From NCBI GenBank assembly GCA_030457025.1, contig JAKDSA010000003.1, positions 1-64,000 on the forward strand: 64,000 nt of DNA, given 5' to 3'. This DNA comes from Brevibacterium sp. (GTDB lineage: Bacteria; Actinomycetota; Actinomycetes; Actinomycetales; Brevibacteriaceae). Shown here piece by piece: positions 20,645 to 29,951 of the stretch. The notes under the pieces were generated by a model. It worked only from the letters and a program-made list of their open reading frames with translations. It ran no database searches and was not told the origin of the DNA. Position 1 is the first letter of the stretch. Each line of letters begins with the position of its first letter. Both the position numbers and the translations under genes were made by a program.

Positions 20645-20842
20645 ACACGTAAACTGACAGTGTTCCGTCAGTGATCGGGTTCTGCGGTATGCATCGCGAA
20701 CACACTGTCTATTTCACAAATTCTGGAACGTCTCCTGCTCATTCTTAGGCAGGTTATCTTTCACAATGCACCGTCAACGGTGTTTCCGTCGCCGTGAGTA
20801 AACGGCTCTTGCCGCACGGCCGAAAGAGGGAGAAGGACCTTC
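20645..20842 (+). promoter_or_regulatory. Leader region between thrB and rho
   Basis: This 198-bp gap holds a small hairpin just after thrB (ACTGAC, 8-nt loop, GTCAGT), and no open frame. A promoter for rho must lie here; TATCTT at 20755-20760 is a possible -10, but the -35 is poor. AGAAGGA precedes the rho GTG. In some bacteria rho autoregulates through its leader; nothing specific for that can be seen. Confidence 0.35.
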
Positions 20843-22900
20843 GTGTCTGAAACCACTACTCAAGATTCCACACCACGCACCGGCAGTCTGACCGCTTTGC
20901 GTCTGCCCCAGCTCCAGGAAATGGCGGCGGGACTCGGAATCAAAGGGTACCGTCGACTTCGCAAAGGCGAACTGATCGACGCCATCAACAACCACAACAG
21001 CTCACAGGGCGGTTCGGGCCAGGCTCAGGCCGCACCGAAGACCGCACCGGCCACATCCGCAGCCTCCGAGAAGGAAGCGAAGGAAGACAGCAGCGGTGCC
21101 AACGAGGCACCGAACGAAGCTCAGGGTCGTCCCTCTCGTCGCAGCGCAGCTTCGGCGTCGAACGATGACGTCGCCGGCTCGCAGGACGCAGATGGCGCAT
21201 CGGCGCCCGCTGAGTCCGCCGCAGTCCCCGAGACTTCGGTCGCAGACGACACCTCGTCCGAGTCCGCTGGCGAGCCTGACAAGCAACGTCCGCGTCGCAG
21301 CCGTTCGCGTTCACGTGGCGCTGAGGGCCAGAACGAGGACAACGGGCACAGCTCCGATGATTCGGGCGAGCGTTCGGATCGCAATGATCGCGGGAACGGT
21401 CGCAGCCGTCAGGACGATGACAACGACCGCAGCAATGATCGCGGGAACGGTCGCAATCGACACAACGATGGCAATGACCGCGGAAACGGTCGCAACGATG
21501 ACCGCGGGAACGGTCGCAATCGTCACAACGATGGCAATGACCGCGGCAACGATCGCGGGAACGGTCGCAATCGTCAGAACGACGACAGCGACCGCAGCAA
21601 CGATCGCAACAACGACCGCAACAACGACCGTCGGGGTCGCAACAACAACGATGACGACGATCGCGGCAATCGGCGCGGACGCGGTCGTGACCGCAAACGT
21701 CGCGGAGGACGCGGCAATGACGAGCCGGAGATCCGCAATGATGACGTGCTCATCCCGGTCGGCGGCATCCTCGACGTGCATGACAACTATGCATTCCTGC
21801 GCACCTCGGGCTACCTGCCCGGCCCCAACGACGTCTACGTCTCGGCTTCGATGGTGCGGAAGAATCAGCTGCGCAAGGGCGACGCAGTCGCCGGTGCCAT
21901 CCGACAGCCACGCGAGAACGACCGCAACAGCAAGCGTGAGAAGTTCGACGCCCTGGTGCGACTGGACTCCGTCAACGGTCTGACCATCGACGATGCGCGT
22001 AGCCGGGTCGACTTCTCCAAGCTGACACCGCTCTACCCACAGGAGCGTCTGCGTCTGGAGACGACCTCGAAGCAGCATTCCACTCGTCTCATCGATCTTG
22101 TCACCCCCATCGGCAAGGGACAGCGCGGACTCATCGTGGCACCCCCGAAGGCGGGCAAGACGATGATCATGCAGCAGGTGGCCAACGCGATCACCGAGAA
22201 CAATCCGGAAGTTCACCTGATGGTCGTCCTCGTCGACGAGCGTCCTGAGGAAGTCACGGACATGCAGCGTGCGGTGCAGGGCGAAGTCATCGCTTCGACC
22301 TTCGACCGGCCGGCCGACGACCACACGACGATCGCGGAACTCGCGATCGAACGTGCCAAGCGTCTCGTCGAAATGGGTTCCGACGTCGTCGTGCTCCTCG
22401 ACAACCTCACGCGTCTGGGTCGCGCCTACAACATTGCGCAGCCTGCGTCAGGCCGTATCCTCTCCGGTGGTGTCGACGCGAACGCGCTCTACCCGCCGAA
22501 GCGGTTCTTCGGTGCAGCACGCAATATTGAGAACGGCGGCTCGCTGACCATTCTGGCCACTGCACTCGTCGAGACCGGGTCCAAGATGGACGAAGTCATC
22601 TTCGAAGAGTTCAAGGGCACGGGCAACATGGAACTGCGTCTGTCGCGTCAGCTCGCTGACAAGCGCATCTTCCCAGCCGTCGACGTCAACGCGTCGAGCA
22701 CCCGTCGCGAAGAGATGCTGATGACCTCGGAAGAGACCAAGGTGATGTGGCAGCTGCGTCGACTGCTGGCCGGACTCGAACAGCAGCAGGCTGTCGAACT
22801 CCTCATGTCGAAGCTGAAGGAAACCGGCTCGAACGTCGAATTCCTGATGCAGGTGCAGAAGACGACACCCCTGCAGAAGTCCTCCACCGACAGCAACTGA
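20843..22900 (+). CDS. rho: Transcription termination factor Rho with a long Asn/Arg/Gly-rich insertion
   Basis: This 685-aa hexameric RNA helicase ends transcription. An N-terminal Rho_N helix-extension-helix covers residues about 10-50 ([19 protein letters not shown]). A disordered acidic and then basic tract runs from about 55 to 295. The RNA-binding OSB fold comes next ([19 protein letters not shown]), followed by the ATPase core with Walker [17 protein letters not shown] and the R-loop region. E. coli Rho is 419 aa; the extra length is the insertion, a known feature of actinobacterial Rho. It is followed by prfA with one base between them. GTG start after AGAAGGA. Confidence 0.96.
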   Translation: MSETTTQDSTPRTGSLTALRLPQLQEMAAGLGIKGYRRLRKGELIDAINNHNSSQGGSGQAQAAPKTAPATSAASEKEAKEDSSGANEAPNEAQGRPSRRSAASASNDDVAGSQDADGASAPAESAAVPETSVADDTSSESAGEPDKQRPRRSRSRSRGAEGQNEDNGHSSDDSGERSDRNDRGNGRSRQDDDNDRSNDRGNGRNRHNDGNDRGNGRNDDRGNGRNRHNDGNDRGNDRGNGRNRQNDDSDRSNDRNNDRNNDRRGRNNNDDDDRGNRRGRGRDRKRRGGRGNDEPEIRNDDVLIPVGGILDVHDNYAFLRTSGYLPGPNDVYVSASMVRKNQLRKGDAVAGAIRQPRENDRNSKREKFDALVRLDSVNGLTIDDARSRVDFSKLTPLYPQERLRLETTSKQHSTRLIDLVTPIGKGQRGLIVAPPKAGKTMIMQQVANAITENNPEVHLMVVLVDERPEEVTDMQRAVQGEVIASTFDRPADDHTTIAELAIERAKRLVEMGSDVVVLLDNLTRLGRAYNIAQPASGRILSGGVDANALYPPKRFFGAARNIENGGSLTILATALVETGSKMDEVIFEEFKGTGNMELRLSRQLADKRIFPAVDVNASSTRREEMLMTSEETKVMWQLRRLLAGLEQQQAVELLMSKLKETGSNVEFLMQVQKTTPLQKSSTDSN
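21380..21726 (+). repeat. Degenerate tandem repeat in rho encoding an NDRGNGRN-type low-complexity tract
   Basis: Blocks such as GATCGCGGGAACGGTCGCAA recur with small changes across about 350 bp inside rho (residues about 180-295). The encoded units vary on [17 protein letters not shown] and DRNNDR. The frame stays open throughout. Such tracts change length easily by slippage. Confidence 0.8.
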
Positions 22901-22901
22901 A

Positions 22902-23981
22902 ATGGCTGACGATGACACCCTGAAGGCCAGCGTCAGCGCACTGCTCGACGAGCATGCACGGCTGCAGGCGGAACTCTCCGATCCTGCGGTGCATGCTGAC
23001 GCTGGCCGAGCCAAGAAACTGACAAGGCGCTACGCAGAACTCGACAAGGTGGCCGTCGCCGCCGGTCGGTTGACCCAGCTCGATGATGACACCCTCGCGG
23101 CAGAAGAACTTGCCGACGATGACGCCGAATTCGCAGCTGAGGCCAAACGCCTGCATGAAGAGGCCTCCGCTGCCGAGACTGAACTCAGAGACCTCTTGGT
23201 TCCCAGCGACCCCGACGATGCCCGCGATGCGATCATCGAGATCAAAGCTGGTGAGGGTGGCGACGAATCGGCGCTGTTCGCAGGAGACCTTCTGCGCATG
23301 TACCAGCGTTGGATCGACTCACGCGGATGGTCCTCGCAGATCCTGGATGCCGCTCATTCGGATCTCGGGGGCTACAAAGACGTGACCCTGGCTCTGAAGG
23401 CCAAGGACGACGGCGCCTACGGGTGGGTGAAGTTCGAAGGTGGAGTCCACCGGGTCCAACGAGTGCCCGTGACAGAATCCCAAGGACGCATCCACACCTC
23501 GGCTGTCGGAGTGCTCGTGTTTCCCGAAGTGGACGAGCCGGACGAAGTTGCCCTCGACGACAACGATCTGCGCATCGATATCTATCGGTCCTCAGGCCCG
23601 GGCGGACAGTCCGTGAACACCACTGACTCCGCTGTGCGCATCACACACGTGCCCACAGGCATCACCGCGAGCTGTCAGAACGAGAAATCACAGTTGCAGA
23701 ACAAAGAGGCGGCACTGCGCATGCTCCGTGCCCGTATCCTGGCCAAACAGGCCGAAGAGGCCGCAGCCGAGGCCGCGGACATCCGACGTTCCCAAGTTCG
23801 CACTGTTGACCGCTCCGAACGGATTCGGACCTACAACTTCCCCGAAAACCGGATCACCGATCATCGGACCGGTTACAAGGCCTATCACCTCGACCAGGTT
23901 CTCGGCGGCGATCTCGATCCTGTGATCGGGTCATGCCGCGAGGCAGACAAAGCAGCACGACTCGACGCGCTGGGGGACTGA
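22902..23981 (+). CDS. prfA: Peptide chain release factor 1
   Basis: This 359-aa class I release factor reads UAA and UAG. The catalytic GGQ is in [17 protein letters not shown]. The codon-recognition tripeptide is PVT in [14 protein letters not shown] (PxT), which marks RF1 rather than RF2 (SPF). The ATG comes just after the rho stop and has no obvious ribosome binding site, so translation is probably coupled. The methyltransferase that modifies its GGQ glutamine is encoded next. Confidence 0.96.
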   Translation: MADDDTLKASVSALLDEHARLQAELSDPAVHADAGRAKKLTRRYAELDKVAVAAGRLTQLDDDTLAAEELADDDAEFAAEAKRLHEEASAAETELRDLLVPSDPDDARDAIIEIKAGEGGDESALFAGDLLRMYQRWIDSRGWSSQILDAAHSDLGGYKDVTLALKAKDDGAYGWVKFEGGVHRVQRVPVTESQGRIHTSAVGVLVFPEVDEPDEVALDDNDLRIDIYRSSGPGGQSVNTTDSAVRITHVPTGITASCQNEKSQLQNKEAALRMLRARILAKQAEEAAAEAADIRRSQVRTVDRSERIRTYNFPENRITDHRTGYKAYHLDQVLGGDLDPVIGSCREADKAARLDALGD

Positions 23982-24015
23982 CCTGTTTCCGCGCCCGCCC
24001 GCTCCCAATGGGGAC

Positions 24016-24903
24016 GTGTCGACGGTTCTGCGCGGGGCGGCACGACTGCTGGCCGACTCACACGTGCCCAATCCCGACCCCGACTCCACGGCGCTGCTCG
24101 CCCATGCGTGGGGCATCGATGCCTCCGACCTGGCGCGCAGACGACTGTTCGGTGACACCGTCCCCACTCAGGTCACGGAGAACTTCGCACAGCTGATCGA
24201 GCGGAGACGTCAGCGCGTTCCCCTCCAGCACCTCGTCGGTTCGGCAGCCTTCCGTCACCTCGAACTGCAGGTGGGGCCCGGTGTCTTCGTGCCAAGGCCG
24301 GAGACCGAACTTCTCGTCACAGAAATCCTCGAGGAGCTGGAGCGCCAGCAGAACACACAGGTGCCCTTCGTCATCGATCTGTGCTCAGGTTCGGGAGCGA
24401 TCACGCTCTCCCTGGCCACCGAACATCCCCAACTGGCCGTCATCGGCGTCGAGCGTGAAACCGAAGCCCTCAACTGGTCGCTGAAGAACCTGGCGTCGGT
24501 GCACCTCGGCGATTCCACCGTCGACTTGGTCTCCGGTGATGCGACGTCGTTCGCCGATGAGCGCCCGGAGCTGTGGGGCAGGGCCGATGTCGTCGTGACC
24601 AACCCTCCCTATGTGCCCGACGAGGCTGTTCCCCGCGACCCCGAAGTGCGCGAACACGATCCGGCGGCCGCGCTCTACGGCGGTTCGACGGGTCTTGAGA
24701 TCCCAGCACTGATCATGTTGCAGGCAGAGAAGCTGCTGCGCCCCGGTGGGTTCTTCATCATGGAGCACTCCGAGGAACAGGGCCGTGCAGCCTGCGAACT
24801 CATCATGTCGACGGCCAGTCTCAGGCAGGCGGTCACCTTCCCGGACTACACTGGACGCGACCGCTACACGGTGGCTCATCGTGTCAGCGAGGTCGACCTG
24901 TGA
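24016..24903 (+). CDS. prmC: Release factor glutamine N5-methyltransferase
   Basis: This 295-aa SAM-dependent enzyme methylates the GGQ glutamine of RF1/RF2. It has the N-terminal helical domain, a SAM-binding motif (FVIDLCSGSGAITL) and the glutamine-binding NPPYVP. The gene directly follows prfA, its substrate, a widely conserved order. GTG is the chosen start; the ribosome binding site is weak. Confidence 0.95.
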   Translation: MSTVLRGAARLLADSHVPNPDPDSTALLAHAWGIDASDLARRRLFGDTVPTQVTENFAQLIERRRQRVPLQHLVGSAAFRHLELQVGPGVFVPRPETELLVTEILEELERQQNTQVPFVIDLCSGSGAITLSLATEHPQLAVIGVERETEALNWSLKNLASVHLGDSTVDLVSGDATSFADERPELWGRADVVVTNPPYVPDEAVPRDPEVREHDPAAALYGGSTGLEIPALIMLQAEKLLRPGGFFIMEHSEEQGRAACELIMSTASLRQAVTFPDYTGRDRYTVAHRVSEVDL

Positions 24904-24957
24904 CCACGGACAGCCCGGTTCCGGCCACTGACCACCACGATTCGAAACGGAGAATTC

Positions 24958-25608
24958 GTGTCGAGACGATTCGACGTCACCCAAAGCGACATCCGTGATC
25001 TTGTCCTTGACGAATGCGCCAGGGTCAGTGAGACGGGCAATCTGCTCGTCATCCCCACCGACACTGTGTACGGGATCGCCGCGGACGCGTTCAGCGCCTC
25101 AGCGGTGGCCGCACTTCTCGCAGCGAAGGGACGCGGACGCGACATGCCGCCGCCCGTCCTGGTGCCACGCGCGGAGACCATCTTCGGCCTCGTCGACGGG
25201 GTCGATGAGACGATTCTGGCGCTGACCGCCCGCTTCTGGCCCGGACCACTGACGATCATCGCGAATGCCCAACCCTCCTTGGACTGGGATCTGGGCGACA
25301 CGCACGGCACCGTCGCGGTGCGCATGCCCGATGACGAATACGCCCTGGCGCTGTTGGGCCGAACCGGGCCCCTGGCCGTCTCGAGTGCCAACGTATCCGG
25401 AGAACCCGCGGCAACCTCGGCGGATGCGGCAATGGAGATGTTGGGCGATGACGTCGACATCTACGTCGATGGGGGAGCCCGGACATCGGGAGCGTCCTCG
25501 ACGATCGTCGACCTCACCGGCGATGTTCCGACAATCGTGCGCGAGGGTCCTGTATCCGTGGCTGAGCTGGCCGAGATCGTCCCCGACATCCTCGATCTGG
25601 ACGGCTGA
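24958..25608 (+). CDS. L-threonylcarbamoyladenylate synthase (Sua5/YciO/YrdC family)
   Basis: This 216-aa protein makes threonylcarbamoyl-AMP from threonine, bicarbonate and ATP, the first step of t6A37 tRNA modification. The signature IPTDTVYGIAADA and the KGRGRDMPPPVLV region (usually KxR, binding the nucleotide and carbonate) are present, as is the C-terminal SSANVSGEPAATSA. It has no C-terminal Sua5 domain, so it is the short TsaC-like form. GTG start after AACGGAG. It sits in the usual prmC-sua5-glycosyltransferase order. Confidence 0.92.
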   Translation: MSRRFDVTQSDIRDLVLDECARVSETGNLLVIPTDTVYGIAADAFSASAVAALLAAKGRGRDMPPPVLVPRAETIFGLVDGVDETILALTARFWPGPLTIIANAQPSLDWDLGDTHGTVAVRMPDDEYALALLGRTGPLAVSSANVSGEPAATSADAAMEMLGDDVDIYVDGGARTSGASSTIVDLTGDVPTIVREGPVSVAELAEIVPDILDLDG

Positions 25609-26718
25609 GTGCGCGCCTACCTCTTCATCCTCATCATCTCGGCCCTCGTGGCCTATCTGCTGACTCCGATGGTCAGGCGGGTGGCCGAACGAGGCCTCAT
25701 CTTCTCTCCCCTGCGCGAACGGGATGTGCATTCCGTTCCGACGCCGAGGTTGGGCGGGGTCGCGATGTTCGGCGCGGTGATCGTCGCCCTCGTCTTCGCC
25801 TCTCAGACCCCGTTCCTGCAGCGCATCTTCGTCGACATGGCTCCCATCATCGGCATTGCCGGCGCCGCAACGATACTGTGCGTTCTGGGCATCATCGACG
25901 ACATCTGGGACCTCCACTGGATCACCAAACTGGCCGGTCAGGCCCTGGCCGCTGGTTTCATGGCGATCAACGGCGTAGCACTGCTGTCGATCCCCTTCGG
26001 GGGAGTCATCATCGGGTCGCCGCGGATGTCGATCATCGTCACGATCCTGGTCGTCCTGGTGACCATCAACGCCGTGAATTTCGTCGACGGTCTTGATGGA
26101 CTGGCCGCCGGAGTCGTCGCTATCGGGGGCAGCGCCTTCTTCATCTACTCGTACGGACTGGCCCGTGATGCCTCGCCGGATTCCTATGCGAATCTTGCCT
26201 CGCTGATCGTCGCGATCCTGGTCGGCGCCTGCGTCGGCTTCCTGCCGCACAATTTCAATCCGGCCCGGATCTTCATGGGCGATTCGGGATCGATGCTGAT
26301 CGGTCTGCTGCTTGCCGCCTCCACCATCCGCGTCACCGGACAGGTTGATCCGGCTCTGCTGGGCGAGGAACGCGCCTTTGCCACAGTCCTGCCCATCACC
26401 CTGCCGATTGCGGTGATGTTCCTGCCTCTGCTCGACTTGGGTCTGGCGGTCGTTCGCCGACTCATGGCCGGTCAATCACCGTTCTCCGCAGATGCGAAGC
26501 ACCTCCATCACAGAATGCTCAGCCTGGGACACTCACATGTGCGGGCCGTGCTCATCCTCTATACGTGGACCGCACTCATCGCGTTCGGTTCGGTCATGCT
26601 GCTGCTGATGCCCTGGATCTACGTGGTCTGCATCATCGGCGGACTGTTCGCCATCACCTTGTTCTTCACCTTCTACCCCCTGCGGGTCCGACAGAAAGCC
26701 AGAGAGGAAATCTCATGA
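25609..26718 (+). CDS. Polyprenyl-phosphate HexNAc-1-phosphate transferase (MraY/WecA family)
   Basis: This 369-aa protein has about ten membrane helices. It transfers a sugar-1-phosphate, probably GlcNAc-1-P, onto decaprenyl or undecaprenyl phosphate for wall polysaccharide or arabinogalactan-type linkers. Family motifs are VPTPRLGGVAMF, DDIWDLHWITK, NAVNFVDGLDGLAAG, FMGDSGSMLIG and HLHHRMLSLGHSH. This is the WecA-like gene that sits before the atp operon in many actinobacteria. GTG start directly after the upstream stop. The exact sugar is inferred. Confidence 0.92.
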   Translation: MRAYLFILIISALVAYLLTPMVRRVAERGLIFSPLRERDVHSVPTPRLGGVAMFGAVIVALVFASQTPFLQRIFVDMAPIIGIAGAATILCVLGIIDDIWDLHWITKLAGQALAAGFMAINGVALLSIPFGGVIIGSPRMSIIVTILVVLVTINAVNFVDGLDGLAAGVVAIGGSAFFIYSYGLARDASPDSYANLASLIVAILVGACVGFLPHNFNPARIFMGDSGSMLIGLLLAASTIRVTGQVDPALLGEERAFATVLPITLPIAVMFLPLLDLGLAVVRRLMAGQSPFSADAKHLHHRMLSLGHSHVRAVLILYTWTALIAFGSVMLLLMPWIYVVCIIGGLFAITLFFTFYPLRVRQKAREEIS

Positions 26719-27161
26719 CCGATGAGTCTGCCCGTCAGGAAACGTACGTTCAGGCAGCGTGGACCAGAGTCTGGAGGACCATGCTGGTTCGCGGCATCAT
26801 TCTGGTCGTCGCAGTCGCTGTGCTCGGAATGGGCGTCGGCTATCTGGTCGCAGGGACCGAAGGACGCAATGGCGGCGCCGTCGGCGGGGGATTGGCCGCG
26901 GTCTTCATCATCATCACCCTGGTCATCATGTATGTGGGCCGCAATATGGGGCTGACGGCGATCGCCGGATTCTTAGGGATGGGCTTCCTCTTCAAAGCGT
27001 TCATATTCATGATCGTCATCTGGCGGCTCAAAGATGCAACCTGGCTGGACGGAACTGTGGCATTCTTCACCATTGTCGTCGCCGTGATCGGCTCCTCGCT
27101 TGTCGAAGCCCTCACTGTGGTCAAGGGGCGGGTGCCCTACGTGGACCCCGACGCGAAATAG
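26715..27161 (+). CDS. AtpI-like membrane protein preceding the ATP synthase operon
   Basis: This 148-aa protein has four hydrophobic helices (about residues 26-46, 58-80, 84-107, 115-138). The ATG overlaps the stop of the WecA-like gene and follows GAGGAAATCTC. Position, length and topology fit the ATP synthase protein I group, which assists c-ring assembly and Mg/Ca handling, but identity to E. coli AtpI is weak. The open frame extends further upstream, inside the previous gene; that part is a shadow. Confidence 0.7.
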   Translation: MTDESARQETYVQAAWTRVWRTMLVRGIILVVAVAVLGMGVGYLVAGTEGRNGGAVGGGLAAVFIIITLVIMYVGRNMGLTAIAGFLGMGFLFKAFIFMIVIWRLKDATWLDGTVAFFTIVVAVIGSSLVEALTVVKGRVPYVDPDAK

Positions 27162-27367
27162 CCGTGTTCGGCCAGTGCGAGATCGACTGCCAGAAGATGT
27201 ACAGTCAAGCGTGATGAATTTGTCGGCAGCTCTCTACAATTGGTAGAGTTGTTGCGGTGCTGGAGCCATTTGTCGCTCCATGTCGCTCCTGAACCTAAAG
27301 CCACGCAGGTCATGTGTGGATAAGGCCAGGCCATCAAGGCTTTTGACCATGGGAGAGTTAAGGAAAC
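27162..27367 (+). promoter_or_regulatory. Leader region of the atpB-C operon
   Basis: This 206-bp gap contains TACAAT (27235-27240), a candidate -10 without a good -35. The same bases lie inside a small inverted repeat, CTCTAC (27232-27237) and GTAGAG (27243-27248). An AAGGA site precedes the GTG of atpB. The operon promoter is most likely here. Confidence 0.4.
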
Positions 27368-28180
27368 GTGGGAACACTCAACGCTGCGAACACAATGATC
27401 CAAGCCGCTGAAAGTGGTTATCACGCCCCGTCCATGGCGGAGTTCTTTCCCGCCGCGTTCCTGTTCGAAGGCACTCTCTTCGAGATGAACCGCGTGATGC
27501 TCATCCGTGTCATCGCCACTGTGGCGGTCGTTGTTCTGCTGGCCGTCTGGGCCAAGGGCATGAAGCTCATCCCGAGTCGCTTCCAGTCCGCGATGGAACT
27601 GGCCATGGAGTTCGTCACCGTCGGCATCGCCGAGGACACCATGGGCAGGGACCGGGCCAAGAAGTTCATGCCGCTGATCGTGGCGATCTTCTTCGGCATT
27701 CTGTTCTGGAACGTCACGAAGCTCATTCCGTTCCTCAATATGCCGGGTACCGGAGTCATCGGTCTGCCTATCGTCCTGACTCTCACGGTCTACGTGACCT
27801 ACCACTGGGCCGGCATCGCTGAGAAGGGACTCGGCGGTTACCTCAAGGATTCGCTCATTCTGCCCGGCGTCCCGTGGCCGATGCACATTCTGCTCATCCC
27901 GATCGAGTTCATCACGAAGTTCATCACCCAGCCGTTTACCCTGGCGATCCGACTCTTCGCCAACATGATGGTCGGCCACCTCCTGCTCGTGCTCTGCTTC
28001 TCCGCAACCAGCTTCTTCCTGCTCGATGCTGCGAACGGATTCCAGTTCTTCTCGATCGTGACCTTCGCCGGTGGATTCTTCGTCTTCATCCTCGAGATGC
28101 TGATCGTCGTCCTCCAGGCCTACATCTTCGCTCTTCTGTCCTGCGTCTACATCAACGCTGCTATCTCAGACGACCACTGA
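27368..28180 (+). CDS. atpB: F-type ATP synthase subunit a
   Basis: This 270-aa membrane subunit forms the proton half-channels next to the c-ring. Several long helices are visible, and the essential Arg lies in the conserved helix TLAIRLFANMMVGHLLL. The GTG follows AAGGA. It is the first gene of the atpBEFHAGDC cluster, all in one direction with short gaps. Confidence 0.96.
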   Translation: MGTLNAANTMIQAAESGYHAPSMAEFFPAAFLFEGTLFEMNRVMLIRVIATVAVVVLLAVWAKGMKLIPSRFQSAMELAMEFVTVGIAEDTMGRDRAKKFMPLIVAIFFGILFWNVTKLIPFLNMPGTGVIGLPIVLTLTVYVTYHWAGIAEKGLGGYLKDSLILPGVPWPMHILLIPIEFITKFITQPFTLAIRLFANMMVGHLLLVLCFSATSFFLLDAANGFQFFSIVTFAGGFFVFILEMLIVVLQAYIFALLSCVYINAAISDDH

Positions 28181-28244
28181 TTTAGCTCCCAGAACCGTAA
28201 CCCACGAGTTGCACAGTCGGGCCAACCACCCGGCTGACATATGA

Positions 28245-28490
<246 letters not shown>

Positions 28491-28509
28491 TCACGAAGAG
28501 GACTAATCG

Positions 28510-29061
28510 ATGACTCCGGTACACATTCTTGCCTCGGCTGAGAATCCGCTTCTCCCGGCCTGGTATGACATCATCTGGAGTGCCATCTGTCTGCTGATCG
28601 TCTTCCTGGTTGTCTGGAAGTACGTCCTCCCGGCCTTCAACAAGACCCTTGATGAGCGTGCTCAGCGCATTCAGGGTGGAATTGAAAAGGCTGAGAAGGT
28701 GCAGGCCGAAGCCGATCAGGCTCTGGCCGAGTATCAGAAGCAGCTCGCCGACGGCCGTGCAGAAGCTGCACGGCTGCGCGCCGAGGCTCAGGAAGAAGGC
28801 GCCCAGATCATCGCCAATATGAAGACACAGGCTCATTCGGAGTCCGAGCGCATCGTCGCTCAGGCTCAGACCCAGATCGAAGCCGAACGTCAGTCCGCCA
28901 TGGTGTCGCTGCGCTCGGAAGTCGGGACGCTCGCCACTGATCTGGCATCGCGCATCGTCGGCGAATCTCTCACCGATGATCAGCGTTCTGCCAATGTGGT
29001 CGATCGTTTCATCTCCGATCTTGAGTCGCAGTCTTCGGCACAGCCGGTCAAGGGGGCCTGA
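28510..29061 (+). CDS. atpF: F-type ATP synthase subunit b
   Basis: This 183-aa protein has one membrane helix (residues about 18-38, IIWSAICLLIVFLVVWKYV). A long charged coiled coil follows and forms the peripheral stalk. It is a single ordinary b subunit, unlike mycobacteria, which have a b-delta fusion. The stop overlaps the atpH start. Confidence 0.95.
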   Translation: MTPVHILASAENPLLPAWYDIIWSAICLLIVFLVVWKYVLPAFNKTLDERAQRIQGGIEKAEKVQAEADQALAEYQKQLADGRAEAARLRAEAQEEGAQIIANMKTQAHSESERIVAQAQTQIEAERQSAMVSLRSEVGTLATDLASRIVGESLTDDQRSANVVDRFISDLESQSSAQPVKGA

Positions 29062-29867
29062 TGCTCCAGTCGAGCAGATTGTCTCTGCAGGCCGTTCTAG
29101 AAAACGCCAATGCTGAGATCTCCCGCGGCGATGCCCGTGAGATCGGCAGCGGCGAGCTGGCAATCGTTGCGGTTCTCGCCGAGAACGTAGCGCTGCGCAA
29201 GGCCTTGGCAGACTCCGCCGAGTCAGCCGAGAAGAAGCAGCAGCTGCTGCGGACTCTGTTCTCGACTCGGACGACTGAAGCCGTCCTGCGCGTGGGCGAA
29301 ATGGCTGTGAGCCAACGCTGGGCCAGGACTCAGGACTTGGTGACCAGCCTTGAAGTTGCTGGAGTGACAGCGATCGCCGCTGCCGCTCAAGCGGCTGGTC
29401 AACTCGGCCAGGTGGAAGAAGAGGTCTTCCGCTTCGCCCGTCTGTGCGAAAGCGAACATGAACTGGCACGCGCCTTGGATTCTGATGCGTCTGCATCGAC
29501 GAAGCGTGCACTCATTGCCGACTTGCTGGCAGGTAAGGCTCAGGCCGACACCATCACACTGATCGAGCAGGCGGCTCTATTTCCTCGCGGACTCCGCGTG
29601 GCGATGGCCCTCGATCAGTACAGCGATATCCTCGCGGCCAGGCAGCAGCGCTCGGTCGCCGATGTCACCGTCGCCAAACCGCTGAGTGAGGCTCAGACCC
29701 AGAAGCTTGCGGCCGCTCTGTCCGCCAGCTACGGACGTGACCTCGTTCTCAACGTCCAGGTCGATCCCGCAGTCGTCGGGGGAGTCCGGGTGCAGGTCGG
29801 CGATGAGATGATGAGTTCTACAGTGGCTGATCGTTTGGCCGAAGTGCAGCGTAAGCTCGCTAGTTAA
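29061..29867 (+). CDS. atpH: F-type ATP synthase subunit delta
   Basis: This 268-aa subunit links the peripheral stalk to the top of F1. The C-terminal signature DLVLNVQVDPAVVGGVRVQVGDEMM is shortened here to its key parts: VDPAVVGG and VQVGDEM. The protein is about 90 residues longer than E. coli delta because the N-terminal half is extended, the usual state in Micrococcales. The ATG overlaps the atpF stop. Confidence 0.94.
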   Translation: MLQSSRLSLQAVLENANAEISRGDAREIGSGELAIVAVLAENVALRKALADSAESAEKKQQLLRTLFSTRTTEAVLRVGEMAVSQRWARTQDLVTSLEVAGVTAIAAAAQAAGQLGQVEEEVFRFARLCESEHELARALDSDASASTKRALIADLLAGKAQADTITLIEQAALFPRGLRVAMALDQYSDILAARQQRSVADVTVAKPLSEAQTQKLAAALSASYGRDLVLNVQVDPAVVGGVRVQVGDEMMSSTVADRLAEVQRKLAS

Positions 29868-29951
29868 TTCGAGGGGCCGGCCCCTCCGGCAGCACAGGCG
29901 GCCCACCGGTCGTCGGACACAAGTTTTGAGTAAAGGAAGCAGGGAAACCAG

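Noticed and set aside
21380-21726. Possible CRISPR-like repeat array
   Set aside because: The repeats are contiguous, imperfect and in frame inside rho, with no unique spacers.
25099-26475. 458-codon open frame antisense to the threonylcarbamoyl synthase and WecA-like genes
   Set aside because: The product is full of Gln, Asp, Arg and His, as expected from the reverse frame of hydrophobic codons; both sense genes are clear.
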